Shown here one piece after another: positions 34,791 to 46,879 of a stretch of 64,000 nucleotides of DNA. A model generated the notes under the pieces. The model searched no databases. It was not told the DNA's origin and saw only the letters and a list, made by a program, of their open reading frames with translations. Numbering within the stretch: the stretch's first letter is position 1; each line of letters opens with the position of its first letter. The DNA comes from Quercus robur (Eukaryota; Streptophyta; Magnoliopsida; Fagales; Fagaceae), in assembly GCF_932294415.1 (NCBI RefSeq), contig NC_065536.1:15063974-15127973 (forward strand), read 5' to 3'. The translations under genes were made by a program, and so were the position numbers.

Positions 34791-35523
34791 TTTTTTTTTT
34801 AAAATTTTATGTATGACAGTTATCATTTTTTGTCTATTCCTAAAATGTAGTTTTTTTAATCCTAAAATTTAGTCATTTACTACACATCCATAACATAAGT
34901 AAATAAAAGCTTAAATTGAAAATTTTATGGCAAGAGATACACGTTAATTGTATACAAAAGAAATATAATTTCTATTACAAAAGAAATTTTTTTACAACAG
35001 TTTCTTAGGTAACAACTACTTTATGTGAGATTTAATACATATAATAATTCTTGTAAAGTCTCTCACCCGAACTTATCTAATATTCCATTCCAATGACTCC
35101 TCAATGCAATCCAAAAAGTTTGTGCATACGTGAACCTGAGAGAGATAAAAGAATTAGGGTTAAACCAAGTATTTTAAAAAAAAAAAAAAAAAAAACTTTA
35201 ATTAACAAACCAACGTTAGCGTGCATGTTGTTAAAGATAATAGCTTAAATTTTGATAAGATCAACGTTAGAGTTTGTGTTTGATTTAAATTTTGATGGGA
35301 TCATTTTTCCTAAAAATCCTATTAAAATTGTTCAGAATAAAGATACATATCTAACTCCCTACAAAATAGGACAACTTTCTGTTAGTTTTCAAAGCAAACT
35401 TCACTTTCCTTACTCACGTTTAAAATTATTCAGTCACCACCAACATTTCAAAATTAATTTTAAAAAAAAAAAAAAGAAAAGGAAAGAAAAAAAAGAAAAG
35501 AAAAGAAAGAGAGTTAACGTGAT

Positions 35524-35555
<32 letters not shown>

Positions 35556-36530
35556 GAAAAAAAGAGTAGAACTCAAGGTTGCTACATACCTATATAAAAA
35601 AATAAAAAAAATTTAATGCCAAAAACATATACACTCAGTCACCACCAACATTTCAAAATTACATTTAAAAAAAAAAAAAGGACAGTTAACATGATACATT
35701 AACAAAAAAAAAAAATGTAGAACTAAAAAAATTTAATGCCAAAAACATATACAATGATGGTAAAAAAAAAAAAAAAAAAAAAAATTTATAAAAAAAACAT
35801 ATATATATATATATATGAAGAAGGAAAAAAAAAAAGAAGTGAAGTGAGGAAGGAGAAGGAAATAGTAATTGATCATTTATATGTAACTATTTTTATTTCA
35901 ATTCAAAATTTTTAAATAAAATGTAAACAAAGACTATTAAAAGAGGTAAGGGAAGCCATACTGTTTAACTGTTTACAAATGATTTTGAATGCTTCTTTTG
36001 TAGCATAAAGCAGCCCTGTCTTTGGATCACAATACCTACAACATGAAATGACAATTAATTAAAAAGTACAATGGTAGAGTATATGAAGGAATCATTTATT
36101 TCAAAATTACATTTTAAAAAAAAAAGAAGAAAAAAAAAAAAGAGTTAACGTGATACATAAAAGAAAAAAAAAAAAGTAGAACTTAAAGAAAGTCAATCAT
36201 AAACAAAAGAAAAGAAAACAAAAAGGAACTTGCAAAAGATAGAACCTGAAAATTTGTTGAAGCCTCTGGCAGTAAATGTTTTTAATCTGAAGAAAAAGAA
36301 AGGAGGATGTAAAGCTAAACTAAATGTCTTTAATCTGAGACGAATGAGAGAGAGAAAGTGAGATAGAAACTGCAAAGCGTACGTGAGTTTGTGGCTCTTA
36401 AAGTATAGGAGTTTTAATTTACATATTTATCCCTGTTAGTTGAAAACTTGTAAGTGGGTATGATGAAGATATTTTAGACATGAAAAATATGGAATCCAAA
36501 CAGGGGAAGCCCCTTAAATAGTAGTATAGA

Positions 36531-37840
36531 TGAAATATTAGACTTTTAATTTTTTTCCCCTAAAATTTAGCATTTTTTTTTCTTCAAAATCAGATATGTT
36601 AGTGCCTAAATATAAGGATATGGATGGAGAAATTATAGTAGTAGTTTTATTGTAGGTGTCTTTCTTTTCCAAAATATGGACGACATTAAAAAAAAAAAGA
36701 AAAAAAAAAAGAGGAAAACGTGAGATTTATTTTGTATACAATTAACATGTATCTCTTCACATAAAATTTCCAATTTAAGTTTTATTTACTTATGTTATGG
36801 ATGTGTAGTAAATGACTAAATTTTAGGATTAAAAAAACTACATTTTAGGAAAAGACAAAAAATGATAACTGTCATACATAAAAGTTGAAAAAAAAAAAAA
36901 AAAAAAAAAAAAAACAACATCAACAACACCAAAAACGTTTAAAAAAAAAAAAAAAAAGAATGAAAACTTGAGATGTTTAACCTGGGATAGAAAGTAGAAA
37001 TTTTTTAAATAGTACATAGATAGAGAGAGAGAGAACGTGAGAGACTTTACAAGAATGGAATATTAGATTTAAAATTTTTTTCCCTAAAATTTAGCATTTT
37101 ATTTTCTTTCAAAATCAATTATGTTAGTGCCTAAATATAAGGATATGGAAGGAGAAATTATAGTAGTAGTTTTATTGTAGGAGTCTTTTTTTTTTTTCCA
37201 AAATATGGAAGAGATTAAAAAAATAAAAAAGGAAAACGTGAGATGCTAAAAAGTAGGATTTTTATAATAGTAAATGGATAGATGTGTGTATATATATATT
37301 AAAAAAAAAAAGACAAAGTACAAGATGTAAATACTTTGAATTTTCGAAAATGAGAAAACAATAAAAACGATTTCATTTTTCATTAAAAAAAACGTATTAT
37401 TTATTTCAAAAAGTAAATTAAAGATTAAATTAAGAGAGGAGTATATACTTAGTTTAATGCTTTGGTCTAAATTTAAAGTGCGATTTTGAGCAATAGTACA
37501 TGACAAAAAATGATAACTGTCATATATAAAATTTGAAAAAGAAAAAAAAAAAAAAAAAAAAAAACAACATCAACAACACCAAAAAGGTATTAAAAAAAAA
37601 AAAAAAAGGAAAACTTCAGATGTTTAACGTGGGATAGAAAGTGGAAATTTTTAAAATAGTACATAGATAGAGAGAGAGAACGTGAGAGACTTTACAAGAA
37701 TGGAATATTAGATTTAAAATTTTTTTCCCTAAAATTTAGCATTTTATTTTCTTTCAAAATCAATTATGTTAGTGCCTAAATATAAGGATATGGAAGGAGA
37801 AATTATAGTAGTAGTTTTATTGTAGGAGAAATTATAGTTT
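36531..37840 (-). repeat. Inverted copies of the 'tctatgtactattt' repeat family
   Basis: Minus-strand counterparts of the blocks at 33.9-34.8 kb. They include ends near 37018, 37268 and 37666, and three copies of the 'gttagtgcctaaatataagg' segment (36600, 37123 and 37771). Confidence 0.65.
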
Positions 37841-37993
37841 AAGCTGTTTAAACATTCTTCATTGATTGGAATCTTATTATTTTGATAAAATCCGTAATCT
37901 CTGGCATGTTAATTGTATGTCAATGTATACTAAGATACTAAGTCAATGTTTATAATATTAAATTTAGGTCTCCCTCCAACCTATCCAACTATA

Positions 37994-40900
37994 ATGGCGA
38001 ATGACTTTGAGGCTGGATCAAGTCATATAAATTCTAATGTTACTACTAGTAAGTCTTATATAATATATTGATAAAGCTTTAACTATATTTTTTTTATATA
38101 TAATTACACCAATTGAGCATTTTATATAAATACATTGCAGTTACAGAAAGAATTGAAGGAGTTGAAAATATAGTTGAGCAAAACCAAGGGGATGCCTATA
38201 GAGAACAAGGTTCGTTACTCAATGTCACCATTTTTATCCTCAATTTCATGTTTATATCATTCTATAAACATTTCATCATTATTTTTTATATATAATAACA
38301 CCAATTGAGCATTTTCTATAATTACATTGCAGGTGTAGAAAGAACAGAAGCAGTTGAAAATATTAATTGTCAAAATCACGGGGATGGCTACAGAGAACAA
38401 GGTTTGTTACTCAATCTCACCATTTTAATTTTAATTTACATGTTTATCATTATCAATTTTATTATTTGTTAATAAGCTGCATATTTGAAACATTATTAAT
38501 ATTTTAATATTTTCTTTCACAACTATTATAACACTCTTTATCACTAATTTTTTCCTCAAAATAAAAATTAGGTGTTGACAACACGTTTGATGGTACTGCA
38601 CATGTAATAAATTGTATGCGAGGCAGATACAATTGTGCAAAGGATTATAAAGAAGGTATACAGACCATTAGGTACCAACTACCACAACCAAAGACATGTT
38701 GCTTTCGTAATGCTCGTTTGTTCCATCGAGAGACATCCTCGATGTGTTGCAAGGATGGAAAAATATCCTTACCCAACATACCAATTTGTCCTGAATTTAG
38801 GGAGCTCATTTGTGAGCAAACACCACGAGGCAGACATTTCAGGCAATATATACGGTTTTACAACAACATGTTTGCATTTACCTCAATGGGAGTGCACGTA
38901 GATGAAACCATGGCCTTGAATAGTCGAGGAATATATACATTTCAGGCCCAAGGTGCCATCTATCATAGAATTGGTAGTCTTTTACCACATACACCTCTAA
39001 GTGTACGGCATCTACAATTATATATCTACGACACTGGTCTTGAAATACAACGCAGAATGTCTCAATCTGTAGAAGCTCATGAAGATATTGTGCAACTTAT
39101 TCAAAGGATCTTAGACATGCATAACCCATTTGTGGAGAAATTTTGTCAACTATCTCGAAGTCCAAATTTACATCAATGTAAACTTCTGATTAAAGAACAA
39201 CCTTTAAACCAACCTCAATATTGCCTTCCTAGTGCTTCCCAAGTGGCAGCTATTATTGTAGGAGGAGAAGAAGCTGGTCATTTAAGTGGTAGAGAAATTT
39301 TGGTTCAAACATTTGGTGGTAATTTGATCAATGTTCAAGATACAACAGGATATTATGATCCATTGCAGTACCCAATACTTTTCCCATTTGGAACATATGG
39401 ATGAGATATCAATACACGCGATACTAATAGAAATAAAGTGTCATGTCGTGAGTATTATGCATTCATCTTTCAGGTAACAGTTTTATTATTTTCAATTTTT
39501 TTTACTTCAAAATTCCGCTTACACTATAAAATAACTGAACCTACATTTATTTTTACTAATGTCCAAGATTCGCGACGATGCTCTATCAATGATTTGGTAT
39601 GGAGGACGCCTTTCACAACAGTATGTTGTTGATAATTATGTAAAAATTGAAACACACAAGCTTAGGTGGTTTGAGCACAATCAAGATTCTATTAGGGCAG
39701 ATCTGTACCAAGGCCTACAAGATGCTTTCCATGAAGGAGAGAGTGATACTGGTAATGTAAATTTTACACTTGAAATTTACATTATCTTATTAATGGCAAA
39801 TTGGTAGGAATATTTATTAATGACCCAACTTTTTCACCTTATATTTAGGAAATGTTGGACATAAAACCATTCTACCTTCATCATTTGTGGGAAGCCCACG
39901 CGATATGATCCAATGATTTCAAGATGCAATGTCATTGGTTCAAAAGTTTGGGAAACCAGATTTATTCATCACAATGACGTGTAATCCAGAATGGGAAGAA
40001 ATCCAAAATGAGCTTTTACCCGCACAAACCGCACAAGATCGTCCAGACTTGCTTGCAAGAGTTTTCAAATCAAAATTTGAAGAATTGAAAGATGATATTG
40101 TGGTTAAAGGGGTTCTCGGAAGAGTTATTGTATATGTGCAAGTCTTTGAGTTCCAAAAAAGGGGTTTACCACATGCACACATGCTTATAATTCTCGATGA
40201 AGATGATAAATTGCATAATCCAGAGGATTACGATCGAGTTGTTAAAGCAGAAATACCGTGTAAGGAGGAATAACCTCAGTTACATAAAGTTGTACTAAAA
40301 CATATGAAACATGGTCCTTGCGGAGTACAAAATCCAAGATCACCATGTATGAAAAATGGGCGATGTAAAAAAGGATACCCAAAGCCTTTCTCGCCAGAAA
40401 CCTACCAAGACAATGACTCATATCCTGTTTACAAACGATATGATACTAATAATCTCGTGCCATTGAATGATCATTGCAGGATTATGGTAGACAATACTTG
40501 GGTTGTTCCATATAATCCTTGGTTACTGCTAAAATATAATTGTCATATTAATGTTGAAATATGTTGCAGTATCAAGAGTGTAAAGTACTTATACAAATAT
40601 GTGTATAAAGGCCCAGATCGTGTCTTTATGGAAGTTAGACTAGGCCCAAATTATGATGAGGTCCAACAATACGTTGATGCAAGATGGGTATGTGCTCCAG
40701 AGGCATGTTGGAAGATATTTTCTTTCCCTATGTATCGAATGTACCCTGCCGTTTTTCGTTTGCAAATTCATCTTCCAGATAGACAACAAGTACATTTTAG
40801 ACCACATGAACCAATTGCTAATGTTTTGGAGCGAAGTAAAAAGACAATGCTCACTGAAATTTTTTTATATGAATACGATTGATCATGATGCACGAAATTA

Positions 40901-42908
40901 TCTATATAGAGAGTTCCCTGAGCATTATTGTTGGGATCATAAAAACAAAACATGGACACAAAGAAGATCTCATAAAAAAGTAGTGGGCAGGGTATATACT
41001 GTTTCACCATTTGATGGAGAGAAGTTCAATTTGCGTGTTCTTCTTAATCATGTCAAGGGGCCAACAGGATTTGACGATTTATTGACTGTGAATGGGATAA
41101 CCTATCCAACTTTTAAACAAGCAGCTGAACATAGGGGTTTACTAGAGAATGATAACAGCATACGACAATGTCTACTTGAGGCAAGAGACATTCGAATGCC
41201 ATCAGCTTTAAGAAGATTGTTCGCAAAAATATTGATATTTTGTTTACTAATTGGAGTAAGAGAATTGTGGAATGAGTTCTATCCATATATGATAGAAGAT
41301 TACCCATCAACATCTGTTACAACAGAGACACATCGTACAAATAAACTTCTCAATGATTTAGAGGCATTACTCTTGCAACATGGAAAGCATATTACAGAGT
41401 ATGATTTGCCGATTTTAACTGGAGAATGTGACAATGATTCAACTACACCAAGACTCATACAAGATGAGCTAACTATTCCTAATATAGATGAAGAATTCAC
41501 TTTAATTGAGAAGTTGAATAACGACCAGAGACTTGCATATGAGACAATCATGACAATTATTGATCGTAACGAAAGCATGATATTCTTCGTCGATGGGCCA
41601 GGGGGAACTGGGAAAACATTTTTGTATCGCACAATATTGGCAGCCTTGAGAAAAGCTGGTCACATTGCAATTGCCACTGCTACATCTGGCATAGCAGCAA
41701 CATTACTCCCTGGTGGAAGAACAACGCATTCCAGGTTTAAGATTCCTTTAACTCTAGATGCTTCATCTACTTGCTTAATAAGTAAACAATCAGACTTAGC
41801 TGAGCTTATTAGACGTGCCACCATAATAATTTGGGATGAAGCCCCAATGGTAAATCGACGTGCACTCGAATCTTTAGATAGAACATTTAGAGATATTATG
41901 GAAGTAAATTTACCTTTTGGTGGGAAGGTGCTAATTTTGGGTGGAGATTTTCGTCAAGTACTTCCGATTGTTCCAAAGGGTACAAAGGCAGAAATGATTG
42001 ATGCATGCATAGTCAAGTCCCCATTATGGAAAGATGTCAAAGTGTTACATTTGAAGGAGAATATGAGGTCTAGCAATGATGAAGAGTTTGCTGAGTACAT
42101 ACAACACATTGGTGATGGGAATGAACCATATATAATTGATGATTTGATTAAACTACCCCCTTCAATGGCAATGCAATGGGAGGGTCAGCATTCTATATAC
42201 AACTTGATTGATCAAGTTTTTCCAAATTTACAAGACCATGTCAATGATGCAAGGTATATGGTTGATAGGGCTTTGCTAACACCTATAAATGATGATGTTG
42301 AACAACTTAATGCAAAGATAATTTCTCAGTTTCCAGGAGATGAGTTTACATTACATTCTTTTGATGAGGTTGAAGGAGATACACAACATCTATATCAACA
42401 AGAATTCCTAAATTCTATATCTCCAGGGGGTTTACCACCACATATATTACGGCTAAAAAAGGGTGCTCTAATTATGTTGTTGCGCAATATAGATCCAAAA
42501 GCCGGATTATGTAATGGTACAAGATTGATATGCCGTGGATGTTTTAACAACGTAATTGATGCTGAAATTTTGACTGGACAATATGTGGGTACACGTATTT
42601 TTTTGCCAAGAATCCCTTTGAAGACAACAGAAAATGTACACCTACCATTTGTAATGATCAGACAACAATTTCTTGTATGTTTAAGCTTTGCACTTACAAT
42701 AAACAAAGCGCAAGGTCAGACAATTCCAACTGTTGGAATTTATCTTCCTGATCATGTTTTTAGTCATGGCCAATTATATGTGGCATTGTCAAGGGGAGTC
42801 TCCCAATCCACTACAAAACTATTGGTGCAAAAAGGCAGAATACCTGAGGAGGAAGGTGTTCACACAAGAAATATTGTGTATAAAGATGTTTTGTTCCCTT
42901 CATCATAG
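37994..42908 (+). pseudogene. Helitron Rep/helicase (RepHel), degenerate
   Basis: The start at 37994 (MANDFEAGSSHINS) is followed by exons 37994-38048, 38141-38209, 38333-38401 and 38572 onwards, with consistent phases. Then comes the Helitron-like N domain ('LQLYIYDTGLEIQRRM', 'DPLQYPILFPFGTYG'), and further introns at about 39474-39574 and 39753-39848. The rolling-circle Rep domain has the two-His motif ('FQKRGLPHAHMLIIL' near 40152) and the two-Tyr motif ('KYLYKYVYKG' near 40585). The C-terminal half is a PIF1-type helicase with Walker A 'GPGGTGKT' (41597), Walker B 'IIWDEAPM' and 'FALTINKAQGQT'. In-frame stops at 39402, 39914 and 40271 and a frame change near 40862 make it non-functional as it stands. 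The helicase half (to 42908) is fully open. Confidence 0.9.
38107..38470 (+). repeat. Tandem exon duplication in the RepHel gene (period 192 bp)
   Basis: Two 69-nt phase 1-1 exons, 38141-38209 and 38333-38401, encode related peptides ('TERIEGVENIVEQNQGDAYREQ' and 'VERTEAVENINCQNHGDGYREQ'). The preceding intron ends ('caccaattgagcatttt' at 38107 and 38299) and following donors are duplicated as well. Confidence 0.85.
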
Positions 42909-43050
42909 GTATTAATTAACAATTGAAAAGAACTGTCTTACATATAGATTTATTTTAATAATTTACAAATTTTAATGGTTATGCTATCTTCATTTTAATA
43001 TTTCATTCTTTGAAGTTTTTTATGTATACAATTAATTGGTAATAGGAAGG

Positions 43051-44089
43051 ATGCCTAACTCAAATGTGAGGATTGAGTCCACTATGTTAAATAATGGAGT
43101 GCATGCTGTTCCTATTGCTCATTGGGAGAAGTGGAAGGATGATCAGTCAATATCGAACATGGAGGCCATTGATAACAAGGTATATTTCTTTCTAATGATA
43201 TCTTTAATCAGCATCCTTTCTATTGTTTTATCAAAATTAATATTAAAAATGTCATGTTGCGAATGGGTTAGGTTCGAAAATTGCAAATTTATTCACCTGG
43301 TTGGGGATTCACTGTTCGAGCTGACAAGAAAGAGCTTTGGAGAGAAGTAAAACGAGTTTTAGAGTCACAAGAATTGGAAAGGTTTGTTATGCTATTTTTT
43401 AAAATAGGAAAATAACTAATTGATAATTTTAATATACAAACATTTTTTTTTCCTTCATTTTGAAGGACCAAGAACAAAGACAAACAACAAATCGCTGTCA
43501 AGAGCAATGAAGTTTCCAACATCCATAAGAATAAAGACAAAGGAAAAATGAAGGACGATGTGATCTCTAACACTCATGCCAACAGAGACAAACGGAGAAT
43601 GAAAATCAAGGACAATGTGGTTTCCAACATCAAAGAGCAAAAAAAGATACGAACAAAAAAAATCAAGGACGATGCAATCTTCAACACCAAAAACAGTAAA
43701 GACAAACAGAAAATGAGAGTCAAGGACGATGCGATAATAAAGCAGGTACAAAACATTACCACGTCTACTTAAAAATATATATATATAGTTTTTAAATTAA
43801 TTTTTTTTTAAATTTTGGTAATTAAATGATAGCTCTTCAAGTCCCAAGCTGAAGTAGACCATTTCACATACATGGAGCTATGCCATATCATCACAAGGTC
43901 AGTTCAAATATTTCATTTTACAAGTTTATGCATGATATTTATAGTGCTTATCATTATTATGTACGTTTTAAAGTCTCTATTAATAATACAAACTAACACA
44001 TTTTGTATCATAGGTTCATGGCAAATACTGCTGGAAAGCAATTAGAATGTGAAACAAATAGCATTGCTCCACCAACTTCTCCACTGTAG
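43051..44089 (+). CDS. Five-exon gene for a 219-aa lysine-rich repeat protein, in Helitron
   Basis: Exons 43051-43179, 43272-43381, 43466-43745, 43833-43897 and 44014-44089 all have GT/AG borders. They join in frame to 660 nt ending in TAG at 44087. The N-terminal part is MPNSNVRIESTMLNNGVHAV, then 'IYSPGWGFTVRADKKELWREV'. Residues about 81-173 are five tandem units of 17-19 residues, with the shared core 'K.KDD.I.NT/I' between Lys/Arg-rich ends. The tail is acidic/neutral ('SQAEVDHFTYMELCHIITR'). I do not recognise the family. It lies 142 bp past the helicase stop and before the Helitron 3' end, on the same strand, and an acceptor-like AG sits just before the start. It could be an accessory Helitron gene, a captured host gene, or downstream exons of the RepHel transcript. 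It is unbroken although the Rep part is not. Confidence 0.6.
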
Positions 44090-44385
44090 TCGTCATAATA
44101 TTAATAAGATCACCTATTCCATGTTTAAGATGTAGTGCATTATTTTACAGTTTTATCATAATTGCTTTTGGCAAGGTCATCACATGTATTTTGTAAGTAG
44201 TCTTATTGTTACAGTTTTATTATGCATTTTCAATATATGCACTATTTATAAGATTTATTTAGAGGATCTTTTTTTTCCTCCCCCTAAAGGTTAATACTAA
44301 ATTATTGCATTATCTCCCAATCAATAATACGTTGATTACTGCATAATTTTTTTTTTTGGGCAAAAATGGATAATAATTACGGAAT

Positions 44386-44755
44386 ACTAGCCTCTGAGCA
44401 CGCGCTCACGTGCGTGCTCAGAGGCTCTTCTATTTTTTGGGTAAGGGTTAATTTAGGGCATTTATTATAATTTGGAATTATTACATTTTTCAATCACAAA
44501 AAAAAAAAACCTAGGGGTGTGATGAGTGTCATGTGTGGAGAAATAATTTTCCAATCACAATAATTTTTCATCACAAAAAAATCTAGGAGTGTGATTGGAA
44601 AATTATTTCTTCACACAGGACACTCATCACACCCCTAGGTTTTTTTTTTTTTTTTTTGTGATTGAAAAATGTAATAATTCCAAATTATAATAAATGCCCT
44701 AAATTAACCCTTACCCAAAAAATAGAAGAGCCTCTGAGCACGCGCGCAAAGGCTA
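44386..44755. repeat. Fold-back 3' terminal region of the large Helitron
   Basis: Both ends carry the 'cctctgagcacgcgc' hairpin followed outward by CTAG (44386, minus direction) or CTAA (44755, plus direction), each with a T beyond. Between them lie two arms of about 170 bp around a central palindrome near 44570. It looks like two Helitron 3' ends joined tail to tail. The companion copy is at 33576-33880. Confidence 0.75.
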
Positions 44756-45520
44756 ATTTTTTTTAAATGATTATAAGGGGTCAAGTTTTTTGATACAGTT
44801 TCGAAACTTTTATTAGGGGAAAAAAGGATTTAAAAAAAAAAAAATACAATAGAGGTCTAGTAGAGGTCTAGTAAATCAGAGAAAAAAAAAAAAGAAAAAA
44901 AAGATAAAAAAAAAAGGAGATCTCCTAAGTTTAGGATTCAGAGGTAATATAGGAATAATATAATACTAAAAATTTTTTTTTTTTCCTCGGGAAAAAAATT
45001 TACCTATAACTAATAATAATTACTAATTAGTTTAGTGTTTTTCAAAGAATCATGACTATAAGCCTTATTAAGTTGAAAGAAAATTTAATTAGATCTTAAT
45101 TTGAAGTCAATGGAGATTTTTTTAACCATTAATAATATTTAATTTATGTTGAAATTAAATTATTAAAATTATGTATTTAAGTACATACTTTTATTCCTTC
45201 TAATTTTTTTTTAAATGTAATTATGTATATGTATAAGATTACAAACTACTTAACATTAATAAGTCATCCTTGAGGGATTTTTTCTTATGATCATTTGATG
45301 TATGTTAGATGGAGGGATACACACATCCAAACGAATATATGATTTTTAACAAAGAAGTATAATGATAAGCCATCAATGCAAGTGGTGTTGGATAAAAATA
45401 ATGAAATATAGATTATAGAGACAAGGCAAGGCACTTCTTTCAACGTGGAGTTGGTAGTGGACCACACGTGTTGAGTCAAATTGTGAGACCATAGCTTCTT
45501 CTTCTTTTTTTACCTATTTT
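44756..45520. other. AT-rich sequence, nothing recognised
   Basis: Several poly(A)/poly(T) runs. No domain-bearing frame. Confidence 0.4.
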
Positions 45521-45630
45521 TGTTTTTGATAATCTGAATATTTGATAGCTAGACAGAATTTGAACCTATATATCTTAAAAATATCATGAGGTTACCTGCC
45601 AACTCATTGAGGTATACAACTCTCGGTAAG
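45521..45630 (-). repeat. Possible old tRNA-derived SINE
   Basis: The minus strand has A-box-like 'tacctcaatgagttggcagg' and B-box-like 'aggttcaaattc' at tRNA spacing, with an AT tail. It is diverged and no target duplication was found. Confidence 0.35.
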
Positions 45631-45849
45631 GCCATAGCATTTTTAGAGCATGTCCTCCTAGTAGAGCTCTCGAACCATTGATTATTAAAATAATATTAAT
45701 GAGGATGCAACATTATATATATATATATATATATTATTTTTAGAATCCCAACAAAATGCTTTTTATTGATCGATTCAAAATAAAATTGTCTCGAACTACA
45801 ATAGGATTTGCAAATCTCCTCCAACCCCACCTGACATCATCAATTACTC

Positions 45850-46130
45850 TTGCTTTTTTTTTTTTTTTTTCTTTTTTTTCTTTTTTTTAATTTAAAAAAA
45901 GATTTATTTATTACCTAAGAAGCAATGTTATAAGCATTGCACTCGCGAGGAGTGCCTAGTTGCAAAACATCACATAAATATTTTATACAAACAAAATTTG
46001 GACATTTATTATATTCTCTGAAGTTGCATTTGATGCTATGGCCTCTTTACTAGTTCATCTGCCGCATCATTTGCTTCACAAAAAACGTGATGTGGAAGGA
46101 CGATCAATTCTTACCCGAGCAGCATTTTGC
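45850..46130 (-). mobile_element. Possible LINE 3' fragment
   Basis: The minus strand translates near 46060-46100 to 'HHVFCEANDAADELVKR', like the end of the RNase H domain of plant LINEs. About 190 bp further on is an A-rich run (plus-strand T run at about 45855-45890). Short and diverged. Confidence 0.3.
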
Positions 46131-46451
46131 GATTTAAAATCAAAACAAAAAATTCCGATGTTAGAACAACATATGTTGTTAGGCAATTGAAGAGAATTTG
46201 GGACTCAATTTCTAAGTTTATATATTTATATTCTAATTTCCAAGCTATTTTTATTTTATTACTCTTACTTTTCTGGTTAGAGCATGTGTGAGGGGTTACT
46301 ATTGCGCTTAACAGTTAACATATACAAAACAAGATCACCGTAAACTAGTAGCTAGCATTTTAATATCATCAATTACATGGCCAAAGAGAGCTTTACATTA
46401 TATATATATATAGTCAAACAAAATAATTTTACCCATATTGTAAAAATCTAA

Positions 46452-46879
46452 GGGTATGTTTGGTAACTATTTTTTTCCCTTATTTTCTGTTTCCAAAAAC
46501 AATTTTCTATTTTTGAGACTAAAAAACTTGTTTAGTAACCCAAAATGAATAGAAAATAAAAACTATTCTCAAAACTCAATTTGTGAAGGAAACTAAAAAC
46601 ATATAAAAGACTGTTTTCAGTTTCTAATTTTCAAAAGTCAATAAAAATATGCATTTAATTTAATGAATCTATCTCATTTAATGAGTTAGCATTAAAGTTC
46701 AAATCCTAATAACAACATATTTTAGTATTTTATATTTTTTTCTTCAAAAAATTGTCTTTTTAATTTCAACTAACCAAACATGTTTTTGATTTCAAAAATA
46801 CAAGAAAATTGTTTTATCTTTATATTCCTAAAAACAAGTTTTTGAAAATAGAAAACAAAAACTATTACCAAACATAACC
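46452..46879. mobile_element. MITE, PIF/Harbinger-type (428 bp)
   Basis: The left end gggtatgtttggtaactat and the right end read inwards (ggttatgtttggtaatagt) are inverted repeats, with TAA at 46449-46451 and 46880-46882. The AT-rich core has no coding frame. Confidence 0.75.

Larger units (their letters stand above)
33105..35225. repeat. Inverted repeat arms of about 450 bp
   Basis: The left arm, about 33105-33575, matches the reverse complement of about 34790-35225 (both contain the 'ttacttatgttatgga' and 'aatggaatattagataag' blocks). The right arm lies inside the nested Helitron and the left arm lies outside it, next to its 3' end. Confidence 0.75.
33576..36530 (-). mobile_element. Nested non-autonomous Helitron (2.96 kb)
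   Basis: On the minus strand it begins TCTATACTACTATTTAAGGG at 36530 (A before it) and ends with the hairpin of cctctg/cagagg followed by CTAG at 33579-33576 (T after it). Joining the flanks across the element gives 'ttacaagaa' + 'tgaaatatta'. This same site occurs uninterrupted at about 37047-37066 and 37690-37709 as 'ttacaagaatggaatatta', so the boundaries are supported by a paralogous empty site. The interior holds several repeat blocks and no coding frame. Confidence 0.8.
30721..44755 (+). mobile_element. Autonomous-type Helitron, about 14 kb with nested insertions
   Basis: The proposed 5' end is TCTATACTACTATTTAAGGG at 30721 and the 3' end is CTAA at 44752-44755 after the GC-rich hairpin region (cctctgagcacgcgcgc). 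The 3' neighbour is T; the 5' neighbour is T rather than the usual A. It carries Rep/helicase exons (37994-42908) and a further five-exon gene (43051-44089), both in the plus direction. The nested Helitron at 33576-36530 has the same kind of 5' and 3' ends, which is the main reason to pair these two termini. The 30.7-37.9 kb part is filled with direct and inverted repeats, so a more complex history is possible. Confidence 0.6.

Noticed and set aside
43455-43751. Minus-strand 98-codon hydrophobic repeat frame
   Set aside because: It is the antisense of the 57-nt repeats of the 219-aa gene, whose sense frame has consistent splice sites.
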